Notes: generated by a model not told the origin, from the letters alone. Shown: positions 1-8,678, counted from the first letter of the stretch. The stretch: DNA of 64,000 nt from Actinoallomurus sp963850195 (GCA_963850195.1 CAWKKD010000003.1:62001-126000), one strand, 5' to 3'. A program made the numbers and translations.

Positions 1-538
1 CGTCAACTACCTGTACGGCCTACCGGACTGGTCGGTGAGCATCGCGGCCGAGATCAACGGGCACGTCGTGGCCGGCGCCGTCGCCGTGCCGGTCCGCGGC
101 GAGCTCTACACCGCCGCGCGCGGCGAGGGCGCCTACCTCGTGCACCGCGACGGCTCGACCGAGAAGCTCCGCTGCAACGCCGGCGTCCCGCTGGACCGCG
201 CGCTCGTCGCCACCGGTTTCGGCTACCTGCCGCAGCGCCGGGCGCACCAGGCCGAGGTGCTGCGCGGCGTGCTGCCGCTCATCCGCGACATCCGGCGCGG
301 CGGCTCGGCGGCGATCGACCTGTGCTCGGTGGCCGCCGGACGCGCCGACGCGTACTACGAGCGCGGGCCGAAGGAATGGGACTTCGCCGCCGGGGCGCTC
401 ATGGTCGAGGAGGCCGGCGGCACGGTCGGGGGCCTGCACGGCAAACCGCCCAATGACGAGCTGATCATGGCCGCCGGGCCCGGGCTGTTCGGCCCGCTGC
501 ACGACCTGCTGGCCTCGCTCGACCCCGAACACGACTGA
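1..538 (+). CDS. Inositol monophosphatase family protein (5' truncated by window edge)
   Basis: The reading frame is open from base 2 and ends in TGA at 536-538; the start lies outside the window. The first visible residues (VNYLYGLPDWSVSIA) match the stretch that follows the DPIDGT metal-binding motif of the inositol monophosphatase/FIG superfamily. Near the C-terminus the segment EWDFAAGALMVEEAGG carries the second signature, whose Asp is a Mg2+ ligand. Enzymes of this family hydrolyse phosphate from myo-inositol 1-phosphate, histidinol phosphate or related sugars in the cytosol. The fragment cannot separate these substrates; in actinobacteria histidinol phosphatase is a real alternative. 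A perfect hairpin follows the stop. Confidence 0.85.
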   Translation, partial: VNYLYGLPDWSVSIAAEINGHVVAGAVAVPVRGELYTAARGEGAYLVHRDGSTEKLRCNAGVPLDRALVATGFGYLPQRRAHQAEVLRGVLPLIRDIRRGGSAAIDLCSVAAGRADAYYERGPKEWDFAAGALMVEEAGGTVGGLHGKPPNDELIMAAGPGLFGPLHDLLASLDPEHD

Positions 539-547
539 GAACGCCAC

Positions 548-577
548 GGCCCCCGCACCGGATCCGGTGCGGGGGCC
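548..577. terminator. Hairpin terminator after the phosphatase gene
   Basis: A perfect 30-base palindrome, two 13-base arms (GGCCCCCGCACCG and its complement) around GATC, begins 9 bases after the phosphatase stop. There is no T-run, as is usual for high-GC actinobacterial terminators. It also sits downstream of the small minus-strand gene at 608-802, so it may stop transcription from both sides. Confidence 0.7.
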
Positions 578-607
578 GCGATGTCTAGGCCGTGCTGCGA
601 ACCGCTG

Positions 608-802
608 TCAGGCGCAGCGCGGTACGTCGATGCCGTGGCTGGCCGCTATACGACGGAGATCGTCGATCTCCGCCCGCTGGGCATCGGCCAGGAGGTCGTC
701 CCCAGTGTCGCGCGCGGTGCGCAGCGAATCGTATGCGTCCGACAGACGCTGGTGGATCGTCGTCGTCAACTCGCCCACTCGGTCTCCCTTCCGAAGTTGC
801 AA
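608..802 (-). CDS. Small conserved hypothetical protein (64 aa)
   Basis: This short minus-strand frame encodes a charged, helical 64-aa protein rich in Arg, Asp and Ala (start MQLRKGDRVGELTTTIHQRL, end HGIDVPRCA). No membrane segment or known motif is visible. It is kept as a gene because the composition is that of a real soluble alpha-helical protein, it sits between a terminator and the divergent regulator promoter, and no plus-strand gene covers the interval. It may act with the divergent two-component system, but nothing in the sequence proves this. Confidence 0.55.
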   Translation of the reverse strand: MQLRKGDRVGELTTTIHQRLSDAYDSLRTARDTGDDLLADAQRAEIDDLRRIAASHGIDVPRCA

Positions 803-922
803 GCGTCTGTACCCAGCCGACCTGGGCCGCTAAACCTGCGAATATCCTGGTCTCGCTTATCGGGGACTTACAGCCGCTGTGGGATAACGGGATCCGCGGG
901 CGATTCCAGGGGGTGGACACGG

Positions 923-1576
923 GTGAGAGTGCTGGTCGTCGAGGACGAACGCGTGCTCGCCGACACGATCGCCACCGGGCTGCGCCGCGAGGCGATGGCG
1001 GTCGACGTCGCCTATGACGGCGCCGGCGCGCTGGAGCGTACGAGCGTCAACGACTACGACGTGGTCGTGCTCGACCGCGACCTGCCGCGGGTGCACGGCG
1101 ACGAGGTGTGCCGCAGGCTCGTGGCCGACGGCGCCAACGCCCGCGTCCTCATGCTCACCGCGGCCGGTGAGCTGGACGCACGGGTCGAGGGCCTGTCGAT
1201 CGGGGCCGACGACTACCTCGCGAAGCCGTTCGCGTTCGCCGAGCTGATCGCGCGCATCCGGGCGCTGGGGCGCCGCACCGCGCCGCCGCTGCCGCCCGTG
1301 CTGGAGCGCTCCGGCGTACGCCTGGACCCGGCCCGCCGCTCGGTCACCCGCGACGGCGCGCCGGTCGAGCTGACGCCCAAGGAGTTCGCCGTCCTCGAGG
1401 TGCTGATGCGCGGCCAGGGCACCGTGGTCAGCGCGGAGCACCTCCTCGAGAAGGCCTGGGACGAGAACATCGATCCGTTCACCAACGTCGTGCGGGTCAC
1501 GATGATGACCCTGCGCAAGAAGCTCGGCGAACCGCAGGTCATCGAGACCGTGCCCGGCGCGGGATACCGCCTTTGA
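923..1576 (+). CDS. OmpR-family two-component response regulator
   Basis: A 217-aa protein with an N-terminal receiver domain (acidic pocket EDE at the start, phospho-acceptor Asp in VVLDRDLP near residue 51, conserved Lys in LAKPF near 100). A C-terminal winged-helix DNA-binding domain follows (PVELTPKEFAVLEVL to ETVPGAGYRL). The frame is open further upstream, but the GTG at 923 gives the canonical receiver start MRVLVVEDE and has a G-rich ribosome site (CCAGGGGG) a few bases before it. The stop overlaps the start region of the histidine kinase gene, so the pair is co-transcribed. The stimulus is unknown. Confidence 0.9.
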   Translation: MRVLVVEDERVLADTIATGLRREAMAVDVAYDGAGALERTSVNDYDVVVLDRDLPRVHGDEVCRRLVADGANARVLMLTAAGELDARVEGLSIGADDYLAKPFAFAELIARIRALGRRTAPPLPPVLERSGVRLDPARRSVTRDGAPVELTPKEFAVLEVLMRGQGTVVSAEHLLEKAWDENIDPFTNVVRVTMMTLRKKLGEPQVIETVPGAGYRL

Positions 1577-2709
1577 GCCCCTCACCGAACGCCCTGTCGC
1601 GCCGCATGACGGTGCGGCTGCGCCTCACGCTGCTGTACGGCGGCCTGTTCTTCGCGGCGGGCGTCCTGCTGCTGACGGTCGCGTACGTCCTGGTCACCAA
1701 CATCCTGGAGAGCCTGCAGCTCGAGGTCCGCACCAACGACCCCTTCGGGCTGTCGCAGCAGGAGCAGCAGGCGATCCGCCACAGCTTCATCGACCACGCG
1801 CAGCACCGCCTCATCTGGCAGTCGGCGTTCGCCCTGCTCGGCGTCGGGCTGATCGCCCTCGCACTCGGCTGGTTCGTGGCCGACCGCGCGCTGGCCCCGC
1901 TCCAGACGGTCACCGCGACCGCGCGGCGCCTGTCGGAGAGCACCCTGCACGAGCGGATCGCGCTGCAGGGGCCCGAGGACGAGATCAAGGAGCTGGCCGA
2001 CACCTTCGACGCGATGCTGGAACGGCTCAACGAGGCGTTCGACACCCAGCGCCGCTTCGTGGGCAACGCCTCACACGAGCTGCGAACACCCCTGGCCATC
2101 AACCGCACGCTGCTGGAGGTCGCGGTCACCGACCCGGAGGCGTCGGAGGACCTGAAGACGGTCGGCCGTACCCTCCTCGCCAACAACGCGCGGCACGAGC
2201 GGCTCATCGAGGGCCTGCTCCTGCTGGCGCGCAGCGAGCGCGAGCTGACCACGCGCACCCCGGTCGACGTGGGCGAGGTCGCCGAGATGGTGCTCAAGAC
2301 GGCGGTGCGCACCGACCGGCCCGACGTGAAGATCACCACCGAGCTGACGCCCGGGGCCACGGTCGGCGACCCCGTGCTGCTCGAGCACCTGGTCTCCAAC
2401 CTCGTGGACAACGCCGTACGCCACAACATCGACGACGGCGAGGTCATCGTGCGCACCGGGATCCTCGACGGGCAGGCCACCTGCCAGGTCGAGAACACCG
2501 GCCCGGTCGTGCCCGCGTACGAGGTGCAGAACCTCTTCGAGCCGTTCCGGCGGCTCAACACCGACCGGATCGAGTCGTCCAAGGGTGCGGGTCTGGGGCT
2601 GTCCATCGTCCGTTCGGTGGCGAGCGCCCACGGCGGCACCGTGGTCGCGACCCCGCGCGAGGGCGGCGGCCTGATCGTGACGGTACGCCTGCCGCAGGCC
2701 AAGCCCTGA
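1573..2709 (+). CDS. Sensor histidine kinase, partner of the upstream regulator
   Basis: A 378-aa membrane kinase with two transmembrane segments near residues 17-42 and 78-98 around a short extracellular loop. A HAMP linker follows, then the HisKA dimerisation box with phospho-acceptor His in SHELRTPLA (about residue 168), and an ATPase domain with N-box NLVDNAVRHN and G-box GAGLGLS. It autophosphorylates and passes phosphate to the response regulator just upstream. The frame begins with a TTG overlapping the regulator TGA (TTGA); an in-frame ATG at 1606 is an alternative start. The extracellular loop is only about 35 residues, so the signal may be sensed in the membrane. Confidence 0.88.
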   Translation: MSPSPNALSRRMTVRLRLTLLYGGLFFAAGVLLLTVAYVLVTNILESLQLEVRTNDPFGLSQQEQQAIRHSFIDHAQHRLIWQSAFALLGVGLIALALGWFVADRALAPLQTVTATARRLSESTLHERIALQGPEDEIKELADTFDAMLERLNEAFDTQRRFVGNASHELRTPLAINRTLLEVAVTDPEASEDLKTVGRTLLANNARHERLIEGLLLLARSERELTTRTPVDVGEVAEMVLKTAVRTDRPDVKITTELTPGATVGDPVLLEHLVSNLVDNAVRHNIDDGEVIVRTGILDGQATCQVENTGPVVPAYEVQNLFEPFRRLNTDRIESSKGAGLGLSIVRSVASAHGGTVVATPREGGGLIVTVRLPQAKP

Positions 2710-2714
2710 GCGGC

Positions 2715-2748
2715 CCGTGGTCACACGGTCGGGTGACGGTGACCACGG
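2715..2748. terminator. Bidirectional hairpin terminator between convergent genes
   Basis: Inverted repeat CCGTGGTCAC / GTGACCACGG with a 14-base loop, centred in the 51-base gap between the convergent histidine kinase and chitinase genes. Confidence 0.7.
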
Positions 2749-2760
2749 ACCGCCGGTGAC

Positions 2761-3744
2761 TCAGCCGGTGTAGCCGGCGAAGATCTTGGAGAACTCGTAG
2801 GGCTGCTGCGGGATGTTGGTGCAGGAGTACAGCGCGCCTGTGCACGCGTTGCGGTCCCGGGTCTCCTCCCAGAACGCCAGCTCGCCCAGATGGTGCTGCT
2901 GGGCGAAGCTCACGAGCTGCCGCGCGTCGTTCTGGTCATAGATCCCGTGGTCGTCGTTCTCGCCGAGCATCGGTGTGACGCCGACCATGGCCCACAGCTG
3001 CGCGTCGGACCGGCCGGAGTAGATCGAGCCGAGCTGGTCCCGTACGGCCTGCGCCGCCTGCACGGCCGCGTCTCCGTAGTCGATGCCGCCCTGGTAGTAG
3101 TCCATCGCCATGGCATTGACCATGTCGAGGTTCACGCCGGCGTTCTTGGCCGCGTTGACGACGTTCAGACCGTCGGCGGTCAGCCCCTGCGGCAGCACGG
3201 GCAGCGTGAGGGAGATCTTCAGGCTCGGGTGCGACTGCTGGAGCTGGGCCAGTGCCTGCGAGCGGCGGGCGATCGAGGCGGGCTCGGCCACCGCCGCGCC
3301 CTCGATGTCGAAGTCGACGTATGACGCGCCGTATGCGTCGACCACCGCGGCGTACTCGGTGGCGAGGGAGTTCGCGTCGGTGCAGGCCTGGGCCAGCTCG
3401 ATGCCGGAGGCGCCGCCGAAGGAGATCTTCACGTCACCGCCCGCGGCGCGGACCTTGTCGATCTCGTCCTTCTGCCAGGCGGAGCGCGGGTCGTAGGCGT
3501 TGAACCAGCTCGCCTTGCAGCCGACGCTCGTGACGAACCCGAGGGTGAAGCCCTTGAGCCCACTGGTCTGGGACATCTCGCTGAGGACCGGCGTGGGCCA
3601 GGCGCCCATGTCCACGTAGGGGGCGGCGTACGGGCGGCCGGCGAGGGACGGGTGGGCGGAGGACGTGGCGGCACCGGCGGCCGGCGTGCCGGTGAGACCG
3701 GCAAGCAGGGCGACCGCGGCGAGGGTGATGAATCGTCGTCTCAA
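2761..3744 (-). CDS. Secreted GH18 family chitinase
   Basis: A 327-aa protein with a Sec signal peptide (MRRRFI, hydrophobic core, cleavage near AAGA about residue 26) and one glycosyl hydrolase family 18 barrel. The catalytic signature DxxDxE appears as YVDFDIEG near residues 139-143, with Glu the expected proton donor. SFGGASG matches the conserved SxGG strand and MAMDYY the later substrate-contacting strand. It should cleave beta-1,4-N-acetylglucosamine chains outside the cell. There is no carbohydrate-binding module, so it resembles the compact bacterial chitinases. The start is a TTG preceded by AGGAGCG. A long palindrome 35 bases upstream is the likely operator. Confidence 0.88.
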   Translation of the reverse strand: MRRRFITLAAVALLAGLTGTPAAGAATSSAHPSLAGRPYAAPYVDMGAWPTPVLSEMSQTSGLKGFTLGFVTSVGCKASWFNAYDPRSAWQKDEIDKVRAAGGDVKISFGGASGIELAQACTDANSLATEYAAVVDAYGASYVDFDIEGAAVAEPASIARRSQALAQLQQSHPSLKISLTLPVLPQGLTADGLNVVNAAKNAGVNLDMVNAMAMDYYQGGIDYGDAAVQAAQAVRDQLGSIYSGRSDAQLWAMVGVTPMLGENDDHGIYDQNDARQLVSFAQQHHLGELAFWEETRDRNACTGALYSCTNIPQQPYEFSKIFAGYTG

Positions 3745-3778
3745 CGTCTCGCTCCTGGCGGGTGGGAGGGCGGACCTC

Positions 3779-3807
3779 GAACTAACAGGAAGGTTTCCTA
3801 TTAGTTC
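3779..3807. promoter_or_regulatory. Palindromic operator upstream of the chitinase gene
   Basis: A 29-base imperfect palindrome with outer arms GAACTAA / TTAGTTC and inner arms AGGAA / TTCCT, centred at base 3793 and AT-rich against its surroundings. It lies 35 bases before the chitinase TTG. The only other neighbour ends at 3845 pointing away, so it can only serve the chitinase gene. AGGAA-TTTCCT palindromes recall operators of ROK-family repressors of chitin and chitosan genes in actinomycetes; that link is from memory and is not proven here. Confidence 0.6.
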
Positions 3808-3844
3808 GTACCCCGACCGGACCCGGCCGTCAAGACGGCCCGGC

Positions 3845-6712
3845 CTACCGGTGCGCGGACGTCGTCAGGTTCGGGTAGCCGATGTAGTCCAGGTCCATGC
3901 CCACGAAGTCCTTCGTGCGCGCCAGCCGGTACACGGTGTGGGAGTAGAGCGGGATGAGCGCCATGTCGTCGAGCGCGATCTTCTCCGCGGTCCGCAGCCG
4001 CTGGGTGCGCAGGCCGGGGTCGGTCGTCGAACGCGCGCTGTTCAGCGCGGCGTCGAACGCCGGGCTGCTGTACCGCGCGTAGTTGCCGCCGCCGACCGAC
4101 CCGTCGGAGGTGCGCGCGATCGAGTCGCTGGACAGCAGCGAGTACAGGAAGCTCTCCTGCGACGGGTAGTCGGCGAGCCAGGAGTACGGGTACAGGTCCT
4201 TGGCGTCCTTGCCCGCCTCGTCCTGGAAGATCTTGGGCGGGTCCACCTTCCGGAGCTCGACCTTCCAGCCGAGCACCGTGGCGAGCTGCTGCCGCACGAT
4301 GGTCGCGAGCGGCGTGTAGGTGGGTGAGTCGGCGATCGAGAGGGTGACCTTCGACCCGGGGCCCAGACCCGCCTGCGCGGCCAGTTGCTTGGCCAGCGCC
4401 GGGTTGTTGACGCAGGCGGTGCAGCCCTTCTCGTACGCGCCGGGTATGGCCGGCGGCACCATCGACGTCGCGGGGGCGTACATCCCCTCATAGACGGAGG
4501 AGCTGATCGCCGCCCGGTCCAGGGCGTAGGAGACCGCCTGCCGGGCCTCCTTCGACTTCATGGCGCCGTTGTCGCCGATCGGCAGCAGGTACGTCATGCC
4601 GTCGATGTCGCCCCTGACCAGCTCGCCGTCGCTCGAGTGGGCGCTGCGGGCCGCGGCCACCGTCGTCGACTGCAGCTCGGTCCAGTCGTACCGGCCGGAG
4701 TTGAAGCCGGACATCGCCGACTGGGCGTCGGTCGCGAAGGTGACGTCGACCGCGTCGAGCTTCGGCCGAGCGAAGGCGTACGCCCGGTTGCGGACCAGGG
4801 AGAGCCCGGACCTCGGGTCGTAGGAGGCGACCTTGAAGGGGCCGTTGCCGATCGGCGTGCGGTCGTACGTGGCGTTGTCGTGTTCGCCGGCCGACGGGGG
4901 CGCGGGGCTGAACACCGGCGTCGCGACGCGGTTCTCGAAGTCGCAGTCGGGCTTGGTGAGGGTGACCTGCAGCATGTCGGGGGAGCTCGCCGTGACTCCC
5001 CGCAGGGTCGTGGCGTTCCCCGCCACGACGTCGTCATAGCCCTGGACGTCGTTCATCAGGTAGCCCTCGCCACCCCCGGTGTTGCGCGCGACGCGGTTCC
5101 AGCCACGGGCGAAGGCGGCGGCGTCGACGGGCTGACCGTCGCTGAACGTCGTGCCGCGCTTGATGGTGAATCGCCACTGCGTGCAGCCGCCGCTCGGCAC
5201 CGCGCTGGTGGCGAGCGCCGGCACGACGGTGCCGTCCGTACGCACCCGGGTCAGCCCGGTGAACAGGTTCTCGACGACGAAGAAGTCGGGGGAGGCGACC
5301 GCGTTCGACGGGTCGATGAAGGTCGGCGTGAACATGGAGACCCGGAACGTCCCGCCGACCTTGCCGGCCACCGGCGTCGACCCGTGCTTCGAATGGTGGT
5401 CGCCGGTCAGCCGCACCACGGCGACCACGCCGACCGCCACGAGCAGCGCCAGCGCGGCGGCGGAGCCGGCCAGCACGCCCGGATGCACCCGTCGGCGGCG
5501 CGGGCCGTACGGGCCGGGGCCCGGCATGCTCGAGGGGAACGGGGTGTGGCCGCCCGGCTGGTACATGCCCGGCGGCGCGGTGTCGCCGCCCGGGTACAGG
5601 CCGGGAGGCGCGGTGTTGCCACCGGGGTACAGCCCAGGGGGAGCGGTGTTGCCACCCGGGCGGTACGCGCCGGGGGGAGGCGTGTCGCCGCCGGGACGGT
5701 AGGCGCCGGGGGGCGGTGTGTCGCCGCCGGGCCCGTGGAGCGCCGGTGGGTTCGTACCGGAACCGGGCGGCGCGGTGTCGCCGCCCGGCTCGTTCAGGTT
5801 CAGCCGCGCCCACGCGCCCGGGGCCTCGGACGCGACCTGGGCGCCCTGGTTGAGCACGTTCGTAGGGGAGACCCCGCCGCCGGTCGCGCCCGGCAGGACG
5901 ACGCCCTCGTTGCCGAGCAGCCGGAGCAGGACCTGCTGTGCGGTCGGCCGGCGGTTCGGGAACTTGGCCAGGCAGGCGATGACGATCTCCCGCAGCGGGC
6001 CCATCAGCATGCCCAGTCCCGGATCCTGGTGCAGGATCCGGTTCATCACCGCGGGGATGGAGTCCTGCCCGAACGGAGGGGTGCCGGTCGCGGCGAAGAC
6101 CATCGTGCAGGCCCAGGCGAACACATCGGTCGGCGGGCCCGCGGGCTCGCCGGAGATCTGCTCGGGCGACATGTACGACGGGGTGCCGACCGTCGTACTG
6201 GTCATGGTCCCGCCGGCGTCCAGGGCGCGCGAGATGCCGAAGTCGATGACCCGTGGCCCGTCCGCGGCGAGCAGGACGTTGGTCGGCTTGAAGTCGCGGT
6301 GCACGATGCCGGCCTCGTGGATGGCCGTCAGCGCGGTCACCGTGCCGATGGCCAGGCGCTGGAGGTCGCCGCCCGAGCTCGGGCCGCGCGCGTCCACCAC
6401 CTCGCGCAGCGACGGGCCCTCGATGAACTCGCTGACGAGGTAGGGCGTATCGCCCTCGACGTCGGCGTCGAGGATCTGCGCCGTGCAGAACGGCGCGACC
6501 CGCTTGGCGCTCGCGAGCTCCCCGGCGAAGCGCGCACGCGCCTTCGCGTCCCCGCTGAACTGCGCGTGCAGCAGCTTCACCGCGACGCTCTCGCCCGCCG
6601 GGCCGGTCGCGAGATAGACGATCCCCTGGCCGCCCTCACCGAGCCTGCCGGTCAACTGGTACGCCCCGATGCGCTCGGGGTCGTTCGGTCGAAGCGGGGC
6701 AGTCTCCGACAT
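3845..6712 (-). CDS. Ser/Thr protein kinase fused to an oligopeptide-binding (SBP family 5) domain
   Basis: A 955-aa single-pass membrane protein. Residues about 15-270 form a eukaryotic-type Ser/Thr kinase: glycine loop GEGGQG, ATP-binding Lys in VAVKLL near 46, catalytic loop HRDFKPTNV near 138-146, DFG near 156 and APE-like SPEQ. A Pro/Gly repeat linker follows (about 325-395), then a membrane helix at about 410-433. From about 450 to the end lies an extracellular periplasmic-binding domain of the OppA/DppA type (GGTFRVS start, TIKRGTTFSDGQPV, YDRTPIGNGPFKV, LYPYSWLADYP). In place of the common PASTA repeats, the kinase therefore carries a solute-binding module as its apparent sensor. A paralogous kinase lies immediately upstream on the same strand. 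Ligand and substrates are unknown. Confidence 0.9.
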   Translation of the reverse strand: MSETAPLRPNDPERIGAYQLTGRLGEGGQGIVYLATGPAGESVAVKLLHAQFSGDAKARARFAGELASAKRVAPFCTAQILDADVEGDTPYLVSEFIEGPSLREVVDARGPSSGGDLQRLAIGTVTALTAIHEAGIVHRDFKPTNVLLAADGPRVIDFGISRALDAGGTMTSTTVGTPSYMSPEQISGEPAGPPTDVFAWACTMVFAATGTPPFGQDSIPAVMNRILHQDPGLGMLMGPLREIVIACLAKFPNRRPTAQQVLLRLLGNEGVVLPGATGGGVSPTNVLNQGAQVASEAPGAWARLNLNEPGGDTAPPGSGTNPPALHGPGGDTPPPGAYRPGGDTPPPGAYRPGGNTAPPGLYPGGNTAPPGLYPGGDTAPPGMYQPGGHTPFPSSMPGPGPYGPRRRRVHPGVLAGSAAALALLVAVGVVAVVRLTGDHHSKHGSTPVAGKVGGTFRVSMFTPTFIDPSNAVASPDFFVVENLFTGLTRVRTDGTVVPALATSAVPSGGCTQWRFTIKRGTTFSDGQPVDAAAFARGWNRVARNTGGGEGYLMNDVQGYDDVVAGNATTLRGVTASSPDMLQVTLTKPDCDFENRVATPVFSPAPPSAGEHDNATYDRTPIGNGPFKVASYDPRSGLSLVRNRAYAFARPKLDAVDVTFATDAQSAMSGFNSGRYDWTELQSTTVAAARSAHSSDGELVRGDIDGMTYLLPIGDNGAMKSKEARQAVSYALDRAAISSSVYEGMYAPATSMVPPAIPGAYEKGCTACVNNPALAKQLAAQAGLGPGSKVTLSIADSPTYTPLATIVRQQLATVLGWKVELRKVDPPKIFQDEAGKDAKDLYPYSWLADYPSQESFLYSLLSSDSIARTSDGSVGGGNYARYSSPAFDAALNSARSTTDPGLRTQRLRTAEKIALDDMALIPLYSHTVYRLARTKDFVGMDLDYIGYPNLTTSAHR
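5541..5732 (-). repeat. Tandem Pro/Gly repeats in the kinase linker
   Basis: About five to six degenerate copies of a 30-36 base unit encode PGGDTPPPGAYR-like repeats (variants PGGNTAPPGLY, PGGDTAPPGMYQ, PGGHTPFP). They form the flexible cytoplasmic linker between the kinase domain and the transmembrane helix. Copies are alike at DNA level, so copy number could vary between strains. Confidence 0.75.
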
Positions 6713-6725
6713 GTCCGTCCTTACC

Positions 6726-6741
6726 GGCCCGGTGACGGGCC
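6726..6741. terminator. Short hairpin between the two kinase genes
   Basis: Stem GGCCCG / CGGGCC with a GTGA loop lies in the 47-base gap between the two minus-strand kinase genes. It could attenuate read-through from the upstream kinase into the fusion kinase, or may simply separate the units. Confidence 0.4.
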
Positions 6742-6759
6742 ACTACCTGAGGTGCTCCG

Positions 6760-8343
6760 CTACTCCTTGGTCAGGCTGCCGGTACTGACGGGCGTGGCGG
6801 CCGACGAAGTGTTGCGGAGGTCATAGCCCATGGTCGAGCCGTTCAGCGCGAGCGTGACGTAGGAGGAGATCGGGCAGGTGGTGTGCGCGGTGTTCGTGAG
6901 GATCTCGTGGAAGACGACCTTGGTGGAGGTCGACTCCGTCGAGTCCATGAACAGCGAGCCCGAGCAGCCGGTGCCGGGGGCGCCGTACTGGACGCTGCCG
7001 GACAGCGAGCCGTCGGTCAGCGTGATCTTGATGTCGAACGCCTTGCCCTTGGAGGAGCCGGCGACGTCGGTGCCACGACCCGTCCACGTGCCGTCGTACG
7101 CCTCGGGGACACCGAAGTGCGACGGCGTGTAGTGCGGGATGTTGCTCTGCGTCTTGTGCAGGAAGCCCGCCGCGAGGGCGATGGGCAGGCCCACGACGAG
7201 CAGCAGCGCCACGACGCAGCCGAGCCCGACGAACAGCGGCGCGTTGTTGGACTTGCGCTGCTGAGGCGGCGGACCGTACCGGGGCGGCGGCTGCTGCTGG
7301 ATCGGCCGCGGCGGCTGGGTCTGCTGCCAGGCCGGTGGCGTCTGCGGACCCGGCATCATCATCGGCGGGTTCGGCGTCGCCGGACCCGGATGCATCATCG
7401 GGGGCGGCGTCACCGGCGGGCGCGGCGGCGGCCCGACGATCGGCGGCGGTGGCGGCAGCTCCGCCGCGATCTGGGTGCCCTTGTCCAGCAGGTCCTCGCG
7501 GTCGGCCATCGGGCCGGGCGTCGCGCCGACCTGGCCGAGCAGGCGGAGCAGGAGCTGGTGGGCGGCCGGGCGGCGGCGCGGGTTCTTGTCCAGCGCCGCG
7601 GCGACCAGCTCGCGCATGGTGCCGGTCAGGCGCGACAGGTCCGGCTCCTCGTTGAGGATCCGGTTGATGATCACCGGGAGCGTCTCGGCCTCGAACGGCG
7701 AGTGCCCGGTCGCGGCGAACACCATCGTCGCGCCCCACGCGAAGATGTCCACCGACGCCGTGAGCGCCTCACCGGTGAGCTGCTCGGGCGCGAGGTAGCC
7801 GGGCGTACCGACGACCATCCCGGTGGCCGTGACGGAGCTCTGGTCGGAGTTGACCGAGCGCGCGATGCCGAAGTCGACGACGCGCGGGCCGTCGGCGGCC
7901 AGCAGCACGTTGTTGGGCTTGAAGTCGCGGTGGACGATGCCGGCCTCGTGGATCGCCGCCAGCGCCGTCGCGGTGCCGATCGCCAGGCGCTCGAGCGCCG
8001 CGCCGCGGAAGGAACCCTCCTGGAGCACGACGTCGTACAGCGGTGGCCCGTCGATGTACTCACTGATGATGTAGGGAGGCTGACCGTGAAGGTCATAGTC
8101 CAGGACCTGTGCGGTACAGAAAGGTGACACCTTCTGCGCAGCCTCGACCTCGCGCGCGAACCGCGTGCGGGCAGACGAGTCGGTGTTCATCTGCGCGTGC
8201 AGAAGCTTGATCGCGACATGTTCCCCGGCCGAGGACCGACCGAGATACACGGCCCCCTGGCCGCCCGCCCCGAGTTTTCCGACTACCTCATACTGCCCAA
8301 GCGAGGCCGGATCGCCCGGCTCCAGTGGAGCGGCATCCGGCAT
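6760..8343 (-). CDS. Membrane Ser/Thr protein kinase with novel extracellular domain
   Basis: A 527-aa kinase paralogous to the downstream fusion kinase. It shows GAGGQG glycine loop, VAIKLLH, catalytic loop HRDFKPNNV, DFG and APEQ. A Pro-rich linker follows, then a membrane helix at about residues 370-393 and an extracellular domain of roughly 125 residues (YDGTWTGRGTDVAG to the C-terminus). This domain contains two cysteines, suggesting one disulfide; I do not recognise its fold. The chosen start is the ATG at 8343, preceded by GAGGGGG at good spacing; the frame is open 21 bases further. Both kinases have Phe in the HRDxK loop (HRDFK). Phosphorylation targets are unknown. Confidence 0.88.
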   Translation of the reverse strand: MPDAAPLEPGDPASLGQYEVVGKLGAGGQGAVYLGRSSAGEHVAIKLLHAQMNTDSSARTRFAREVEAAQKVSPFCTAQVLDYDLHGQPPYIISEYIDGPPLYDVVLQEGSFRGAALERLAIGTATALAAIHEAGIVHRDFKPNNVLLAADGPRVVDFGIARSVNSDQSSVTATGMVVGTPGYLAPEQLTGEALTASVDIFAWGATMVFAATGHSPFEAETLPVIINRILNEEPDLSRLTGTMRELVAAALDKNPRRRPAAHQLLLRLLGQVGATPGPMADREDLLDKGTQIAAELPPPPPIVGPPPRPPVTPPPMMHPGPATPNPPMMMPGPQTPPAWQQTQPPRPIQQQPPPRYGPPPQQRKSNNAPLFVGLGCVVALLLVVGLPIALAAGFLHKTQSNIPHYTPSHFGVPEAYDGTWTGRGTDVAGSSKGKAFDIKITLTDGSLSGSVQYGAPGTGCSGSLFMDSTESTSTKVVFHEILTNTAHTTCPISSYVTLALNGSTMGYDLRNTSSAATPVSTGSLTKE

Positions 8344-8678
8344 GTGTGTGACCCCCTCGTACAACCCTTATTGTGTGCACCCGCCAGGTTCATCCGAGCG
8401 GGAACGATATCGCGTTACCTGTGACGCTCGTCGTCCTTATCCGGTTCATCGTGGCGGGCAGAGATCTGCCGCCCGTCCGATGCTGTGATGTACGACACAT
8501 CGGACATCTCCGGTGAAGGCGATGGGAAGTGGCCCTGTGACGCGACGTGGCTTGCGTGTTCTGGGGCAAATCCCGTGACAGAATTTCCCGCCCGGATCGG
8601 GCACAAGATGGGCCTCCCGAGCGTTAGACCCGCGCGACGGGGCGCATAACTAAGGACCGAGGGGGATGGAGATAGGAC
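8344..8678. other. Intergenic region with divergent promoters
   Basis: 335 bases separate the divergent kinase and DUF4193 genes. The stretch is less GC-rich than the genes and should hold promoters for both directions; GCATAACTAAGG at about 8643-8654 is a possible -10 region for the DUF4193 gene. I see no convincing small gene, RNA fold or large repeat here. Confidence 0.4.
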
